Source of the DNA: Hippasteria phrygiana
Taxonomy: Eukaryota > Echinodermata > Asteroidea > Valvatida > Goniasteridae
Length of the DNA: 64,000 nt
NCBI GenBank assembly: GCA_037893225.1
Contig: JAZGUH010000185.1
Coordinates: 1,674,001 to 1,738,000 of the forward strand
Direction of reading: 5' to 3'
Under the pieces are notes generated by a model. The model searched no databases, was not told where the DNA came from, and saw only the letters and a program-made list of their open reading frames with translations. This document shows, one piece after another, positions 54,439 through 64,000 of this stretch (positions are counted from its first letter, which is position 1; every line of letters begins with the position of its first letter). The position numbers and the translations under genes were made by a program.

Positions 54439-56029
54439 TAGGGCTGTTCATTTCCGAATAATTTAGTATTCGATTATTCAAGACTGGGCTTGACCGAATA
54501 TTCGATACTCGCTGATTAAGTCTTACAGGCATCTGCTGCAACTGCATGCCGCGCCGGTAAAAAGTTGCACGCAAAGCAGGGATGAGATTCTTCCGACTTT
54601 TGGCAGAATTCCGACTTTGGGACTTTGAAAATCTGACTTTGAATTTCAGTTCCGACAAATTAGAATCTCCGACATTGACAAGTTGACTTTTGAAGTTCCA
54701 ACCTTTCACTTTCCAACAATTTTGAAACGAAATAAAAGTTTTTGCTTACTATTTTGCCTCCTTTTACGCCTTTCTTTAATTTTAATAATGCCTCGTGAAC
54801 GAGAATGTCTATTCCCCTGAACGAGGGCCAATTTCGATCAGCGAATATTTACCAACGTTACTAGTAGAATTTGCCTGGTACCCAGGTTATATTTTGTGCA
54901 TAGGTTACCTGGCAAAATTGACCAGCGGTTGACAATGTTCGCTGATCGAACTTTGTGCAGGGTGCCATTGAGAGCCAGAATAAAACAACAAATTCCATTG
55001 GCTCTTGCCGAAACAAAGTGGGATACCTCCCGCATATTGACCAATGACAATCACTGTGTAAAGTGCATTCGTGTTAGGTCAACGATGTAACTATCGGTCT
55101 TACAACTGCTCTGATTGGCATGTTTTTGTAGCTATTTCTGCTTTCAACCAATAACCGAGCACGGACCGTGCGCTGCAATGCACGTGCAATGATCTGGTAC
55201 GTGCACGCCTGCGGTACTTGTTCGGTACTTGTCCTGAGATTTCCCCACCAGCTTTCGAATTTCGAGATTGTTGGTTTGCATCGTGTCTTGTCATAAAACA
55301 TTGTTTAGTCGGAAAGCAGAGGGACTGATAAAGGAGATCGATATAGGAATTTAAAAATACCTTGCGGTGGGAATGGATGGAATCGAAATCTGGAGCCTTT
55401 GTGGAGGATTTTTCTGTCGGAATTCATCCGGAAATTGAAAGAGCCGGGGCCCGGATAAAGCACTAGGCTTGGGTGCGATGCCAAAATAAACTATGCTCGC
55501 GGGGGAAGGCGCTTGTGATACGCTCTTACCACAGTAAACTTCAAGCATTTTCTAATACCTTGCAGTGCTGTTTGATATGTTAATCGTATGGACTTTGCTG
55601 TGCCCACGTGCTGTGCACGTGTTTTTCGCACTGCACGCGTGCTCACTTCCCACGACGAAAAAAAATCCGACTTATTTTTTCAGAATCTCATCCCTGTTTT
55701 TTACATGCGGCGATATTATAGACCACCCGATGGACATTTTTTTGCATTGTATCAAGATCATTACGAATAGGTATAACGTTCTGATAACAAGAAACCAAAC
55801 TCCAGACCGAGTTTTTGCATGAATTATGTTAGAAGTGTCGAGGGTTTTACGGTCGGGAACAATAAACCTCTGTCCACAAAAAAATGCGGCATTTGACACT
55901 GCTAAGCGCCGTAACTTTTCTATTAAAATAGCATCGGAGTTGTATCTGTACGTGCATTTTTGAACCGGCAAAAAGCTATTCGAATATTCGGTTGATGATC
56001 GAATATTTGAATATTCGCTATATTCCCTA
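54439..56029. mobile_element. hAT element, 8-bp duplication CAATGTAT, ATTCGAATATTCG subterminal repeats
   Basis: CAATGTAT occurs at 54431-54438 and 56030-56037. Ends are TAGGGCTGTTC... and ...TATTCCCTA. Subterminal ATTCGA(T/A)ATTCG words occur at 54465-54515 and 55978-56015. A second, CAGGGATGAG-ended element (54577-55696) sits inside, so the original host was about 470 bp. The 194-codon minus frame (55672-56256) crosses the border and is not a transposase. Confidence 0.85.
54577..55696. mobile_element. nested element, ends CAGGGATGAGATTCT
   Basis: Perfect 15-bp inverted ends CAGGGATGAGATTCT / AGAATCTCATCCCTG. Inside lie CCGACTTTTGGCAG and TCCGACTTTG repeats on the left and AAATCCGACTTATT on the right. 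CAGGG ends suggest hAT, but the flanking 8-mers differ (ACGCAAAG, TTTTTTAC). The 1.1-kb body has no long frame. Confidence 0.7.
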
Positions 56030-56037
56030 CAATGTAT

Positions 56038-56528
56038 TCGAATGTCATGTAATGTGGCATAAGTGGAGTTGCCTATATAAGTACGGTTTGGTAAACTCGG
56101 CCTAAGGTCATCATAAGAATGGTTGGGCTGGACATGTACATATAGTGCTTGCATTGCACTGCTGATAAATCTTGTCGGCAAAACAACAGCCAAGAATTCA
56201 ACTGCCAAATGAAATGGTTGAATTTTTTGTTTATGTGATGAAGCAGTGTGACCCAAACCTTGGTCTCCAAACCAGGAGACAATGTGGTATATGCTATCAG
56301 CAGCCCTTAATGAGTCTATCAGTGTGAGAGTGGGTGCTGGGTTTTATCTGGCCTTCCCTGGGCCATGTCTAGTGCTATCTGTCTGACCTGGCCCTAGTTC
56401 CATCACCTGTCAACTTACTGCTCCTTGCTTGACTGTGATTCTTATTGGGGGCCATTTGAAATTGTATTCTTGATTGCTGATAGTCTTGTTCGCTGATAGT
56501 CTTGTTCCTGGCATGAGGTAATTTTTTG
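56038..56528. other. unassigned stretch
   Basis: No gene or repeat recognised. Confidence 0.5.
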
Positions 56529-57275
56529 TAGGGCTGTTGGTCCGAACCAGGTACCAGGTACCCGACCGCTAATGTCGGGCACCGGTTCCAGATTATGGAA
56601 TCGAGTACCCGCAACCGAATTAACATATATTACTTCGTAATTTCCCAGACAATGAAAAAAAGTTTATTGATGTCATTTGTGGGGAATTTTAAAAAAAGAA
56701 ACCATGGTACATGAAAAAAACAAAGAAAACTGATCAATGTCTATGACGCTTGTCAAAATGCAGTTTACACCGTAAAGCTATAGAACTCACTGTACACACT
56801 CGCATTTTCCTTCATTGATGCACTGATGTGGTAGTATTAATGTGCGGATATTTACGAGCAATATGAACAGCAATGTCCGGGATTTAATTTTTGGATTGGC
56901 TTTCTGCCCTTACCCTGCCAAATCCAACAATTTTAATATGATGTTGCATGCAGCCTGGGGGGTTAGGGTTATTAATGGGTACCCGTGCTTGTTTTCGGTC
57001 AGGTACCCGTGCTTGTTTTCGGTCGGGTACCCGTGCTTGTTTTCGGTCGGGTACCCGTGCTTGTTTTCGGTCGGGTACCCGTGCTTGTTTTCGGTCGGGT
57101 ACCCGTGCTTGTTTTCGGTCGGGTACCCATGCTTGTTTTCGGTCGGGTACCCGTGCTTGTTTTCGGTCGGGTACCCGTGCTTGTTTTCGGTCGGGTACCC
57201 GTGCTTGTTTTCGGTCGGGTACCCATGCTTGTTTTCGGTCGGGTACCCAATTCCCGTACTAAATGCACACCCCTA
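56529..57275. mobile_element. hAT-type MITE with GGGTACCC minisatellite
   Basis: Ends TAGGGCTGTTGGTCCGAACC and AAATGCACACCCCTA; the right end is identical in type to the 26983-27565 element. Shared words include CCGGTTCCAGATTATGGAAT (the complement appears at 27.5 kb) and GGTACCC repeats. Flanking 8-mers differ, so the target duplication is lost. The right half is an expanded 24-bp minisatellite. Confidence 0.75.
56977..57240. repeat. 24-bp minisatellite x11
   Basis: Eleven copies of GGGTACCCGTGCTTGTTTTC-GGTC, with only an occasional G-to-A change. Since 24 is divisible by three, several frames stay open and read as 8-residue repeats (GYPCLFSV, GTRACFRS, RVPVLVFG). These are by-products, not a protein. 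Confidence 0.95.
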
Positions 57276-57402
57276 CTTTTAATTTATAAACCAGGGCTTG
57301 AATTTCATACAAATATGTTGTGGATCATCAGCCTAGTAGTGTAAGTGACCAACTACATTTGTAGATCAGGGTAAGTTTGTCAGGACCAGTGTCTATCAAA
57401 AT

Positions 57403-57998
57403 CACTGATCTCCATGTATAAAAATCTGGATTGCGCATTGGCCGTTCAAGTTGTAGACGCCATCCGCCACCTTACATGTACCACTCCATCCATATCCATA
57501 TCCCTAAACGTAACGCGATGTACGTACGCATGTACAACATTGTGTAAAGTCGTAGGCAGGCAGGCACGCGCTTATGGCTAGGACTAGGCTGCACAATGTT
57601 TAGTTTGGATGTTCCATACATGCGCGAGCGTGCACACATGACGGTTAAGTTATTGTCTGATTCTTATCGGCATCGCCGAAGCTCGAAGCGGGATGTACGA
57701 TGCCATCCTGCCGCAATTAACTGCACAAACAGGCAGTTCAAAGGTTACGGACAATCGTTTTATCAGCAAGCACATATTGTATGACGGAATTGAATGGGGG
57801 AAAAATCGTTATAAGTGTGGCGTTATAGCCTAACGGCCTTGAAAAATAATTCTTTGCAGTTCACCGTGGTCTCACCAGTGATGACCCGCCCCAACGTTGG
57901 AAATGGGGAGTGGTAATATGGCGGCTGCTGGTGACAGTTGTGCGTGAAGCACGCAGCAGCCAATGTGTAATCCAGATTTTTATAAATGGAGATCAGTG
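57403..57998. mobile_element. hAT-type MITE, ends CACTGATCTCC
   Basis: Inverted ends of about 45 bp (CACTGATCTCCATGTATAAA ... and complement) include AATCTGGATT(GCG/ACA)CATTGG. The flanking 8-mers ATCAAAAT (57395-57402) and ATCAAATT (57999-58006) differ at one base, supporting an old 8-bp duplication. Fragments at 14430-14725 and 32606-32672. The 596-bp body is non-coding. Confidence 0.8.
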
Positions 57999-58009
57999 AT
58001 CAAATTTCA

Positions 58010-58374
58010 CTGAGGAATGCTGCTAAGGTGTGTTAACAACAGTGCGCCCCCAAGAGTTTTTAACGGATAGGGCAAACAATGGGTAGAGTATGTGCAGAAA
58101 TGCGTATGTAGACAACTGGCCAGGTGGTCTTTTTCAAACCGTTGTCCAATTTAGGAGCTTAGAATTGAGGGGCATCCCCAGATGAACTTCACAGGGGAAA
58201 TGGGTGGGGACAATCCACAGGTCGGCTCAAGGGTTGAATCTACATGAGGCATACCACTGCACCACCCCAATGATTATTATGACTGAAACAGCTCACTTCA
58301 TTGGCTGGTCTGTAATACTGGGGATCATTGATTGGTTGTCATTTTTCATGAGTAGCCTATCATTTAACATTTAT
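58010..58374. other. unassigned; shared dispersed fragment near 58085-58145
   Basis: AACTGGCCAGGTGGTCTTTTT-CAAACCG at 58113-58139 resembles AACCGGCCAGGGGGGTCATTT-TCAAACCG at 40121-40148, so a short dispersed repeat is shared. No gene. Confidence 0.4.
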
Positions 58375-58470
58375 GCATTCATTGGTGATCCTTGCTTCTG
58401 AGGAGCGGTTGAGTTTTTCCTGCCATCGTGGGCCAATCTGAGACTGGATCAGGCATGCTAAACCTGCGAG
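58375..58470. repeat. direct repeat, first copy (second at 59683-59778)
   Basis: ATTCATTGGTGATCCTTG, GAGGAGCGGTTGAGTT and GATCAGGCATGCTAAA recur in order at 59683-59778 as CAATCATTGGTGATCCTC, AAGGAGTGGTTCAGTT and CATCAGGCGTGCTAAA. The copies are diverged and lie either side of the poly-G element. Confidence 0.6.
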
Positions 58471-58630
58471 AGATGGATGTTTCATCACCCTCGGAAATGA
58501 TCCGGAGAGTATAGCAAGTACATGTAACTAGAGCATCAAACTATTCTATGATGCTCGTACTTCGCTAGTTATAAAGTCATCATGGTTTGTGCAGACCAAC
58601 TTGCGCAATCTACAAACCATCTCGTAAGAA

Positions 58631-59546
58631 GCTGTCCATAAAGTTTGTACACACGAAGGGGAAGGGGGGGGGGGGGGGTTGTTGACATTGCGTACACCAT
58701 GCGTGAGGGGAGGGGGGGGGGGGGGGGGTTCCAAGCCAATGCGTACCGTACGCAACCGTCAATTTGCGTTTAATAAATTGTCATGAAATCAATGTACTAT
58801 CTCATATAAATAACTACCAGGACCAGCTTTTGTGCATCAAAAAAGTTATAACACAGTACCCTTCACCCCAACCAAAAGTAAATTAGTCTTCCCAGTGCCA
58901 CCTCCAGCCAACTCCGGCCTATTTTTAGCCCGTAACAAAAAGACTGCTTTATAAACTGGCAGTGTACACCGGAAACGTACAGGTGTACTTGTATCAATTT
59001 CACCCGTGTGCTGTCTAAAATCGCTCTTGTACTGGAGGTTAAAAACAAGAAAAAAAAGATATACATCTTATATATCAACTGCCTCTTGTTCAAACACATA
59101 TTTTTGTGAAAAGCGTTATTCACTATCTCAATAAACCACTCATGAAACGTCAAGAGCAAACTATGCAAAAATAGTGTATCAGGGTATTTCTTTTTTGCTT
59201 TTTTGGTTCATGTCATCATTGACTACTGTTTTGGTTCAAAATATATCACTGTTCAATCATTTCCAGGTCCGTTAATAAAAATGTTTGCATTTTTTTTCTG
59301 TCAACATTTTGTGATTTATTTCAGACATTGGATGCGACATGCGAATCATACTACTACAGCAGGTATACTGTTTAATGATGCTAGAATAGGGTAGTCTGAG
59401 AAGTCAAAAAGAGATATGGAATGCGTATGCGTACAGGGGGGGGGGGGGGGGGGAGGGGGGTTGGAGCCACTGCGTATGCCATGCGTACAGGGGGAGGGGG
59501 TAAAAAAATGTCGGCATTTTGTGCATATGTACTTTATGGACAGCCC
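58631..59546. mobile_element. candidate element, ends GCTGTCCATAAAGT, with poly-G tracts
   Basis: GCTGTCCATAAAGTTTGTAC on the left and GTACTTTATGGACAGC on the right are inverted. Both ends carry TGCGTA(C/T)...CATGCGTAC words next to G runs (58664-58678, 58712-58728, 59436-59453). The interior (58780-59400) has only short frames. No clear target duplication. Confidence 0.55.
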
Positions 59547-59778
59547 TAACTAACGTCATAATTTGTTACGCAACTCGGCTACTTAGGAGTTGCGTAATGT
59601 TTATTGTGGTGGCCAGGCGCAGATGTCATGAAACAGTGCAAAGCCTTTCATGGGATGGTTTGTCAATAGGTATTAATTTGTTCAATCATTGGTGATCCTC
59701 TTTTTGTAAGGAGTGGTTCAGTTCAGCTGTCTTGGAGAAATCTGTGGCAGTTCAAGCCTGCATCAGGCGTGCTAAATG

Positions 59779-61275
59779 CTCATTTCATGTGTCGTGTTAT
59801 GTTAACCTATGATCTAGGAGTTGGCCTTGTTAGAAGGAAATCTAACAGTCTAAAAATGTTGTTTAAAGTTAAATATATTGTTTGTCTGCGTCAGGTATTT
59901 GTTGACTTTGTTTCTCTTTGTGTGCAGGTATGTTTGTGTAAATACACTAGCTTTCCAGTCAGTCTGGTGGTGTACAGACCTTAACTGGTATTTTGTTATG
60001 ACTCGAATTATAGTTTTTCATGTAAAATCATACAAATTCTATGCTCTGTCCAAATTGTCCAGCCCTTGATAATCGCGAACACCGTTTATTTTCCAGAAGT
60101 CAACATGTGCAGGTTGGGAGCATTCGGTTCTGTCTGCTTTGTTCTTTATTTATTCTGCAAGAACGGCACCCTCTGTGCAGCCTCCAATCCAACACCCCTG
60201 TCTCAAAAATAGTCCTGCCCTTTGTACACACTCCTAATATGCAGGCTGCAGACAACAGAACACATAGATTCAGACATGGCTTGGATTCTCCCAATAAATA
60301 ATTTATTGATCAGGTGAAATTTCCTTAAGCAGCAGAGAAAATGTGCCAGAAGACTTGACAATTTCAAATTCACCTGATTTTCATGTAGCATTTTTGTCTT
60401 TCTTCCCCCCCCCCCCTTTCCCAGGATAGGGTAGTTTTTATAGTATAAAAAGACTGGAATACATACTTGTTAAGGTGATGTACGTGCATGTAGATTGCAC
60501 TGGAGAATTAATCATTTAATTCATATATACAGTGAAGTGTAAATATCTCAAAGGTCGATTGGTAAGCATACATTGTATGTACGCCCCAGCCAGCTGATTA
60601 GAGTGTCTGGGTTGCAGAGAGAGAGAGGGGCCCTGTGAAGGGGGAAATATATACACAGACAGCTGAGGGCAGGGAAGGGACTACTGGTGTTGAAGATATA
60701 ATTGGGTGGTTGACAGTAACAATGGAGATGATTGGGAAAAAAGGTCTGGTTGCAAAGGTCAGAAGGTGCATTTGAATCAGAAATATTTAAAGTACTATGT
60801 AAATTGAGCTCGAGCGATAGTAAGGAATTAAGATGACTTTTATAATTGCTTTCACAGTCTGAATGTACATATACTGCTGGTCCATATTGTACACAAGTAC
60901 ATGTTACATAAATGTACATGTACATGTGCCAGGTTTATTGTTGGAACATTTTTTGAAAATCTGTTTTGTAAAGGTGCGGAATATTTGAAAATTTTGTAAA
61001 GGTGTTTCACATGTTTCCAGACTGTTATCTTGGAATAAGTACTAGCATGAGGATTGTTTGACAAGGTGTTTATGGGTATTTAATTCAACTTAATGAACCA
61101 ATTTCGATGTTTTTAGGGGAGAGGGGGTGAGCGGTTTAAGACTAGGGATAGACCTTTAGATTTGTTGTTGTCATTGTCGTCAAATTACATAAACGTGTGC
61201 TCGCACATTGTCTGAGTAATTTGGTTTAATTGGTTTGAGATGGGCTTTGTTGTTGATTTGTAAACCCCCGCTGTC
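59779..61275. other. unassigned stretch, about 1.5 kb
   Basis: No gene recognised. A 125-codon minus frame (60548-60925) lacks a domain. Contains a GA-rich spot (60616-60628), a 12-base poly-C (60405-60416) and an ACATGTACATGT run (60912-60927). Confidence 0.5.
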
Positions 61276-61278
61276 TTA

Positions 61279-62273
61279 GACCGCGTTCCCACTCGAATTG
61301 GGAAAAGGTGGATCAAGATCCGGCATTTTGGTGTGACCGTTGTCTAACCGCAATGAAACCGCAAGTCGCGTTCCCACTTATGCTTGATCCACCTTTTCGA
61401 ACAGAAGTGTCGAGTCCGAAAGGTCACTGAGTTCGGTATTACGCATGCGCTTGCTTGCTGAGCGCGCGCTGTGTGGCTGCGTTGCATGCTGGGACGGGTC
61501 AAATACATGTGCGATGTTTTGATGTTCGAAGTTTCAACATGGTATGGAGGAAGAAATCCAAATGCTTCTCGGTCTGATTTTGCCCATGGATGCGGAGAGC
61601 AGTCCAAACTTAATCGTAGTATTATAAGTACTGGCTCGAATCGGATCGTAAAACGTATTTTCTTCAAACTTTGCTACGGTTGTTGTTGTTCTATGACACG
61701 CTGCAGGCTATACACTAACACGGAATTATTTGTGGATGGAAAAATAAGTAAAATTACACGAATGAAAAAGGTTTAGAAGCCGACGACTTTCCAGTACAGA
61801 ACGAAAGGAATACACATGTACGCTGAATGGATGCATGCACGCTTGCATCGCGCGCGCGTGGTGACACATTTTGTATACAGCCCGTAGTTCAGTAGTTGTT
61901 TATTGTGCATGTCGTGCACGTGGGAAATTTTCACATGAGCTACACGCCTAAACGTATTTCTTTGTTCATCAGACCGCAAACTTTTCGCGCCACTCGTGCA
62001 CCAGCTGGATGTTGACAGGTCAAATTGCCGGATCAGATCCACCTTTTGCGTTCCCACTTGATCGTGATCCACCAATTGCAGGATCTGATCCACCAATTGG
62101 GGGATCTGTATCCTGGTCTTTTAGGTGGATCAGATCCTGATCCACCTTATAACGGTTAGCGTTCCCACTAACACAATTGCAGGATCTGATCCACCAATTG
62201 GGGGATCTGATCCGGCAATTTGGCAAAAGGTGGATCAGATCCCCCAATTGGTGGATCTAGTGGGAACGGGGTC
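61279..62273. mobile_element. PIF/Harbinger-like non-autonomous element, TTA duplication
   Basis: TTA at 61276-61278 and 62274-62276 flank inverted ends GACCGCGTTCCCACT / AGTGGGAACGGGGTC. Subterminal GGATCTGATCCACC and CCAATTGG words are repeated many times, chiefly at the right. Extra CGTTCCCACT terminal words at about 61371, 62050 and 62161 suggest nested or tandemly captured ends. A TTA duplication is typical of PIF/Harbinger; the superfamily call is inference. The CpG-rich core 61400-61980 has only a vestigial frame. Confidence 0.75.
61544..61627 (+). pseudogene. 27-codon vestigial frame inside the Harbinger-like element
   Basis: Translation starts MEEEIQMLLGLILPMDAESS and ends after 27 residues. 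An acidic-then-leucine-rich opening (MEEE...LL..L) is common in Harbinger-type proteins, and its place just inside a TTA-flanked element fits a decayed N-terminus. It is far too short to be sure. It may simply be chance. Confidence 0.2.
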
Positions 62274-62279
62274 TTAGAG

Positions 62280-62620
62280 CTTCTGAGCATTTTTTTGGGG
62301 GGTGTTTTTTTGCAACCTGAAACAGTCTCCCAATTCTAATGACCCCATTTTCTGCAATTTTGGACCGTATCTTTTGATAAAAAAAAAAGTTTTCTTTATG
62401 CATTTTTGCAGCAATGCCATACAAATCAAATGCCTCCGTATATTGCGTGGATTTTTAATTTTTTTCAAATCTCACCCCTGAAAAATGCTTTTGCCATTTA
62501 TGTTCTCAAGTAATTCTGGAAGCTACAATGTATGTGTAATACATTGTAAATGTGATTTCGGATTTCAAGAGACTGTGAACAAGTCATTGTCTAATGAACA
62601 AATCTGTCTGCAATTTGGAT
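62280..62620. other. unassigned stretch
   Basis: AT-rich, no gene or repeat recognised. Confidence 0.5.
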
Positions 62621-62626
62621 ACCTTA

Positions 62627-63300
62627 AGCCGTGTCCGCACTGGACTTTTTTTGGGAAGGTTTTACCAAGACGATGGTAAAAGGAAAAATGGTCAAATGTG
62701 ACCACTGTCCGCACTTGGACTTTCGACACGGGAAATTTTACAGAGACCGTGGAAGAAGTAACCGAGCTGTCCATATAACGACTCATGAGGGCGCTTTGTT
62801 CGTGACCTTTCTACATTGACGTGATTGACCCAAATCACGCGTGCCTTTTCATTTTTCTGGCCGATGTGTACACGCAGGCCTACGTCTTTAGCACCAATCA
62901 AACTTCCGACTATCAATAATAAAATCTGCCATGATTGCGACCAAAAGCAGAACGCATTGTAATTTGGAAACTTGCCACATAAGCACCGCACCGCGTTAAA
63001 ACAATGCAAAGCGCATGCGTGGTTTCCCTGTGAAGCATGACCTTGCGCTCGGGCCGAATGTACGCTTTCTTGAGCAGCTTTTACCAACTCGCACTGTCCG
63101 CACTGGACTTATCGTCTTGGGAAAAGTTACCTGGTCAGTTTTCCTGGGCAGCAGTTGCCCGGTAGAAGTAACCGCTGGACTCGGGGGGAAAAGTAACTGA
63201 GAGGAAAACATCCTAGGCTGTCCGCACTGGACTTAAAATGGGAAAAGTACCCATCGTCTCGGTAAGTTTTACCAAAAAAAGTCCAGTGCGGACAGGGCTT
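62627..63300. mobile_element. 'GTGTCCGCACTGG' element, copy 3
   Basis: Ends AGCCGTGTCCGCACTGGAC / GTCCAGTGCGGACAGGGCT, flanked by TA (62625-62626, 63301-63302) or equally TTA. Body collinear with 29040-29711 (ATAACGACTCATGAGGGCGC, TGTACACGCAGGCCTACGTC, AAAGCGCATGCGTGGTTTCC). By eye the two are clearly close relatives along their whole length. No transposase. Confidence 0.85.
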
Positions 63301-63557
63301 TATACACATCTCTGATCACTCATAACAGAAGGTTGGAGGATTTTTTTGTGTGAAAATGTTTGAAAGTGTCCTTGTACAATGCAAATCGTCGGACCATGAA
63401 GCCTGCTGCTGATAGAAGTAGTTTGCTGAATTGTGTTGATTGCATGGATTTACAAGCATGACTTTAGGTTATTGTATTCTGTCTGGGGCAATTTCATTGT
63501 CAGAGTGCAGTTCACATATAATCAAAAGGGGAGGAGAAATTGAAGGGGGGGAGGGCT

Positions 63558-63781
63558 GGGCCCATTTTCATGGTACAATGTATCTGTAATGCCAATCCTG
63601 TGCTAACCAAGGAGGCAACAAAATTATGCACTTGTTATTTAGGCCTAAGCACAGAATTCTTAGTTACAGGAAACGTATGCATACGAGCCAAAAATCCCTT
63701 GTCAACCTATGGAAGTATGCTAACTGTAGGAAGTATGCTTGCAAATTTTCCATTTATAAGCAGATCAATGAAATTGGACCC
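63558..63781. mobile_element. MITE, ends GGGCCCATTTTCATGG
   Basis: Left GGGCCCATTTTCATGGTAC and right GATCAATGAAATTGGACCC are inverted. The interior shares CTAAGCACAGAATTCTTAG and GAGCCAAAAATCCC with the degraded copies at 16.9-17.3 kb. Non-coding; no target duplication. Confidence 0.65.
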
Positions 63782-64000
63782 TTGATTTCTGAAATTGTTC
63801 TCAAAGTATTCCGATAGCTACATCTTTCTCCACACTCTGAAACAAATCAAAAGTACATTCACATAAAGGTCACATGGTACAGGAATAATATCATGCCTTT
63901 TTGAAAAATGGTAAAATATTAGAAGCCATACCCAATTTCATTAAGCTGCAAATTTGCCTTGGACAATTCTGTGCAGGAGTCAACTCTACTCTGCTCCTAC

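Noticed and set aside
55672..56256. 194-codon minus-strand frame as a hAT transposase
   Set aside because: It crosses the border of the hAT element into flanking DNA and has no dimerisation or RNase H-like motif.
56842..57344. Long open frames with GYPCLFSV-type repeats
   Set aside because: They are translations of the 24-bp minisatellite; several frames on both strands are open for the same arithmetical reason.
61471..61776. 101-codon plus-strand frame as a transposase
   Set aside because: It lies inside the Harbinger-like element but shows no DDE-type motif and is in a different frame from the MEEE-type start.

Overview
The window looks like animal nuclear DNA. It is AT-rich and has no operons or long open frames. 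It carries hundreds of short low-copy repeats, tRNA-derived SINEs, TA/TTA-flanked MITEs and many small hAT-type elements. A marine deuterostome, most likely an echinoderm such as a sea star, fits the repeat families I recognise, especially the GTGTACACGATTGG-ended elements and the tRNA-derived SINE. That assignment is inference, not proof. No intact protein-coding gene was found. Nearly all open frames are short, low in complexity, or lie in both strands of palindromes and minisatellites. The window is best read as an intergenic or deep intronic stretch colonised by non-autonomous DNA transposons. The only protein-derived relics are a frameshifted gag-like fragment (48.2-48.7 kb, minus), a weak BEL/Pao-like fragment (35.7-36.0 kb, minus) and a very short possible Harbinger-type N-terminus (61.5 kb).

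Layout. 0-8 kb: AT-rich unique DNA, a 0.8-kb foldback (2.03-2.82 kb), a MITE split by a tRNA SINE (4.2-4.7 kb), nested TA-flanked MITEs (6.06-6.40 kb) and a sister copy split by a hAT element with an 8-bp target duplication (7.40-7.88 kb). 8-18.5 kb: a degenerate minisatellite, twin hairpins (10.7 kb), a cluster of MITEs (12.6-14.7 kb), a tRNA SINE (15.1 kb), a CpG-rich patch (16.4-16.8 kb) and a 1.2-kb foldback (17.3-18.5 kb). 18.7-35 kb: hAT-like elements at 18.7, 20.1, 23.1, 27.0 and 32.9 kb, tRNA-spacer-tRNA composites at 24.8 and 26.7 kb, and two 'GTGTCCGCACTGG' elements. 35-51 kb: short near-perfect hairpins (35.4, 38.3, 40.3, 41.2, 45.2 kb), GTGTACAC-ended elements, the gag relic and a palindromic MITE. 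51-64 kb: a dense run of MITEs, several with clean target duplications and internal minisatellites.

Two patterns stand out. First, several hAT-type families each carry their own subterminal array of a short, often self-complementary motif (GGTACC, TTCGAA, GATATC-like, GGTCTCGAGACC, AGTCGCGACT, CGATTGACTCG). Second, a tRNA-derived unit recurs as tRNA-spacer-tRNA direct repeats and once as a head-to-head palindrome. Perfect target duplications let some insertion orders be read directly, for example SINE first and hAT later at 27 kb. All of this was read by eye. Family names rest on terminal repeats and target duplications, not on database matches.
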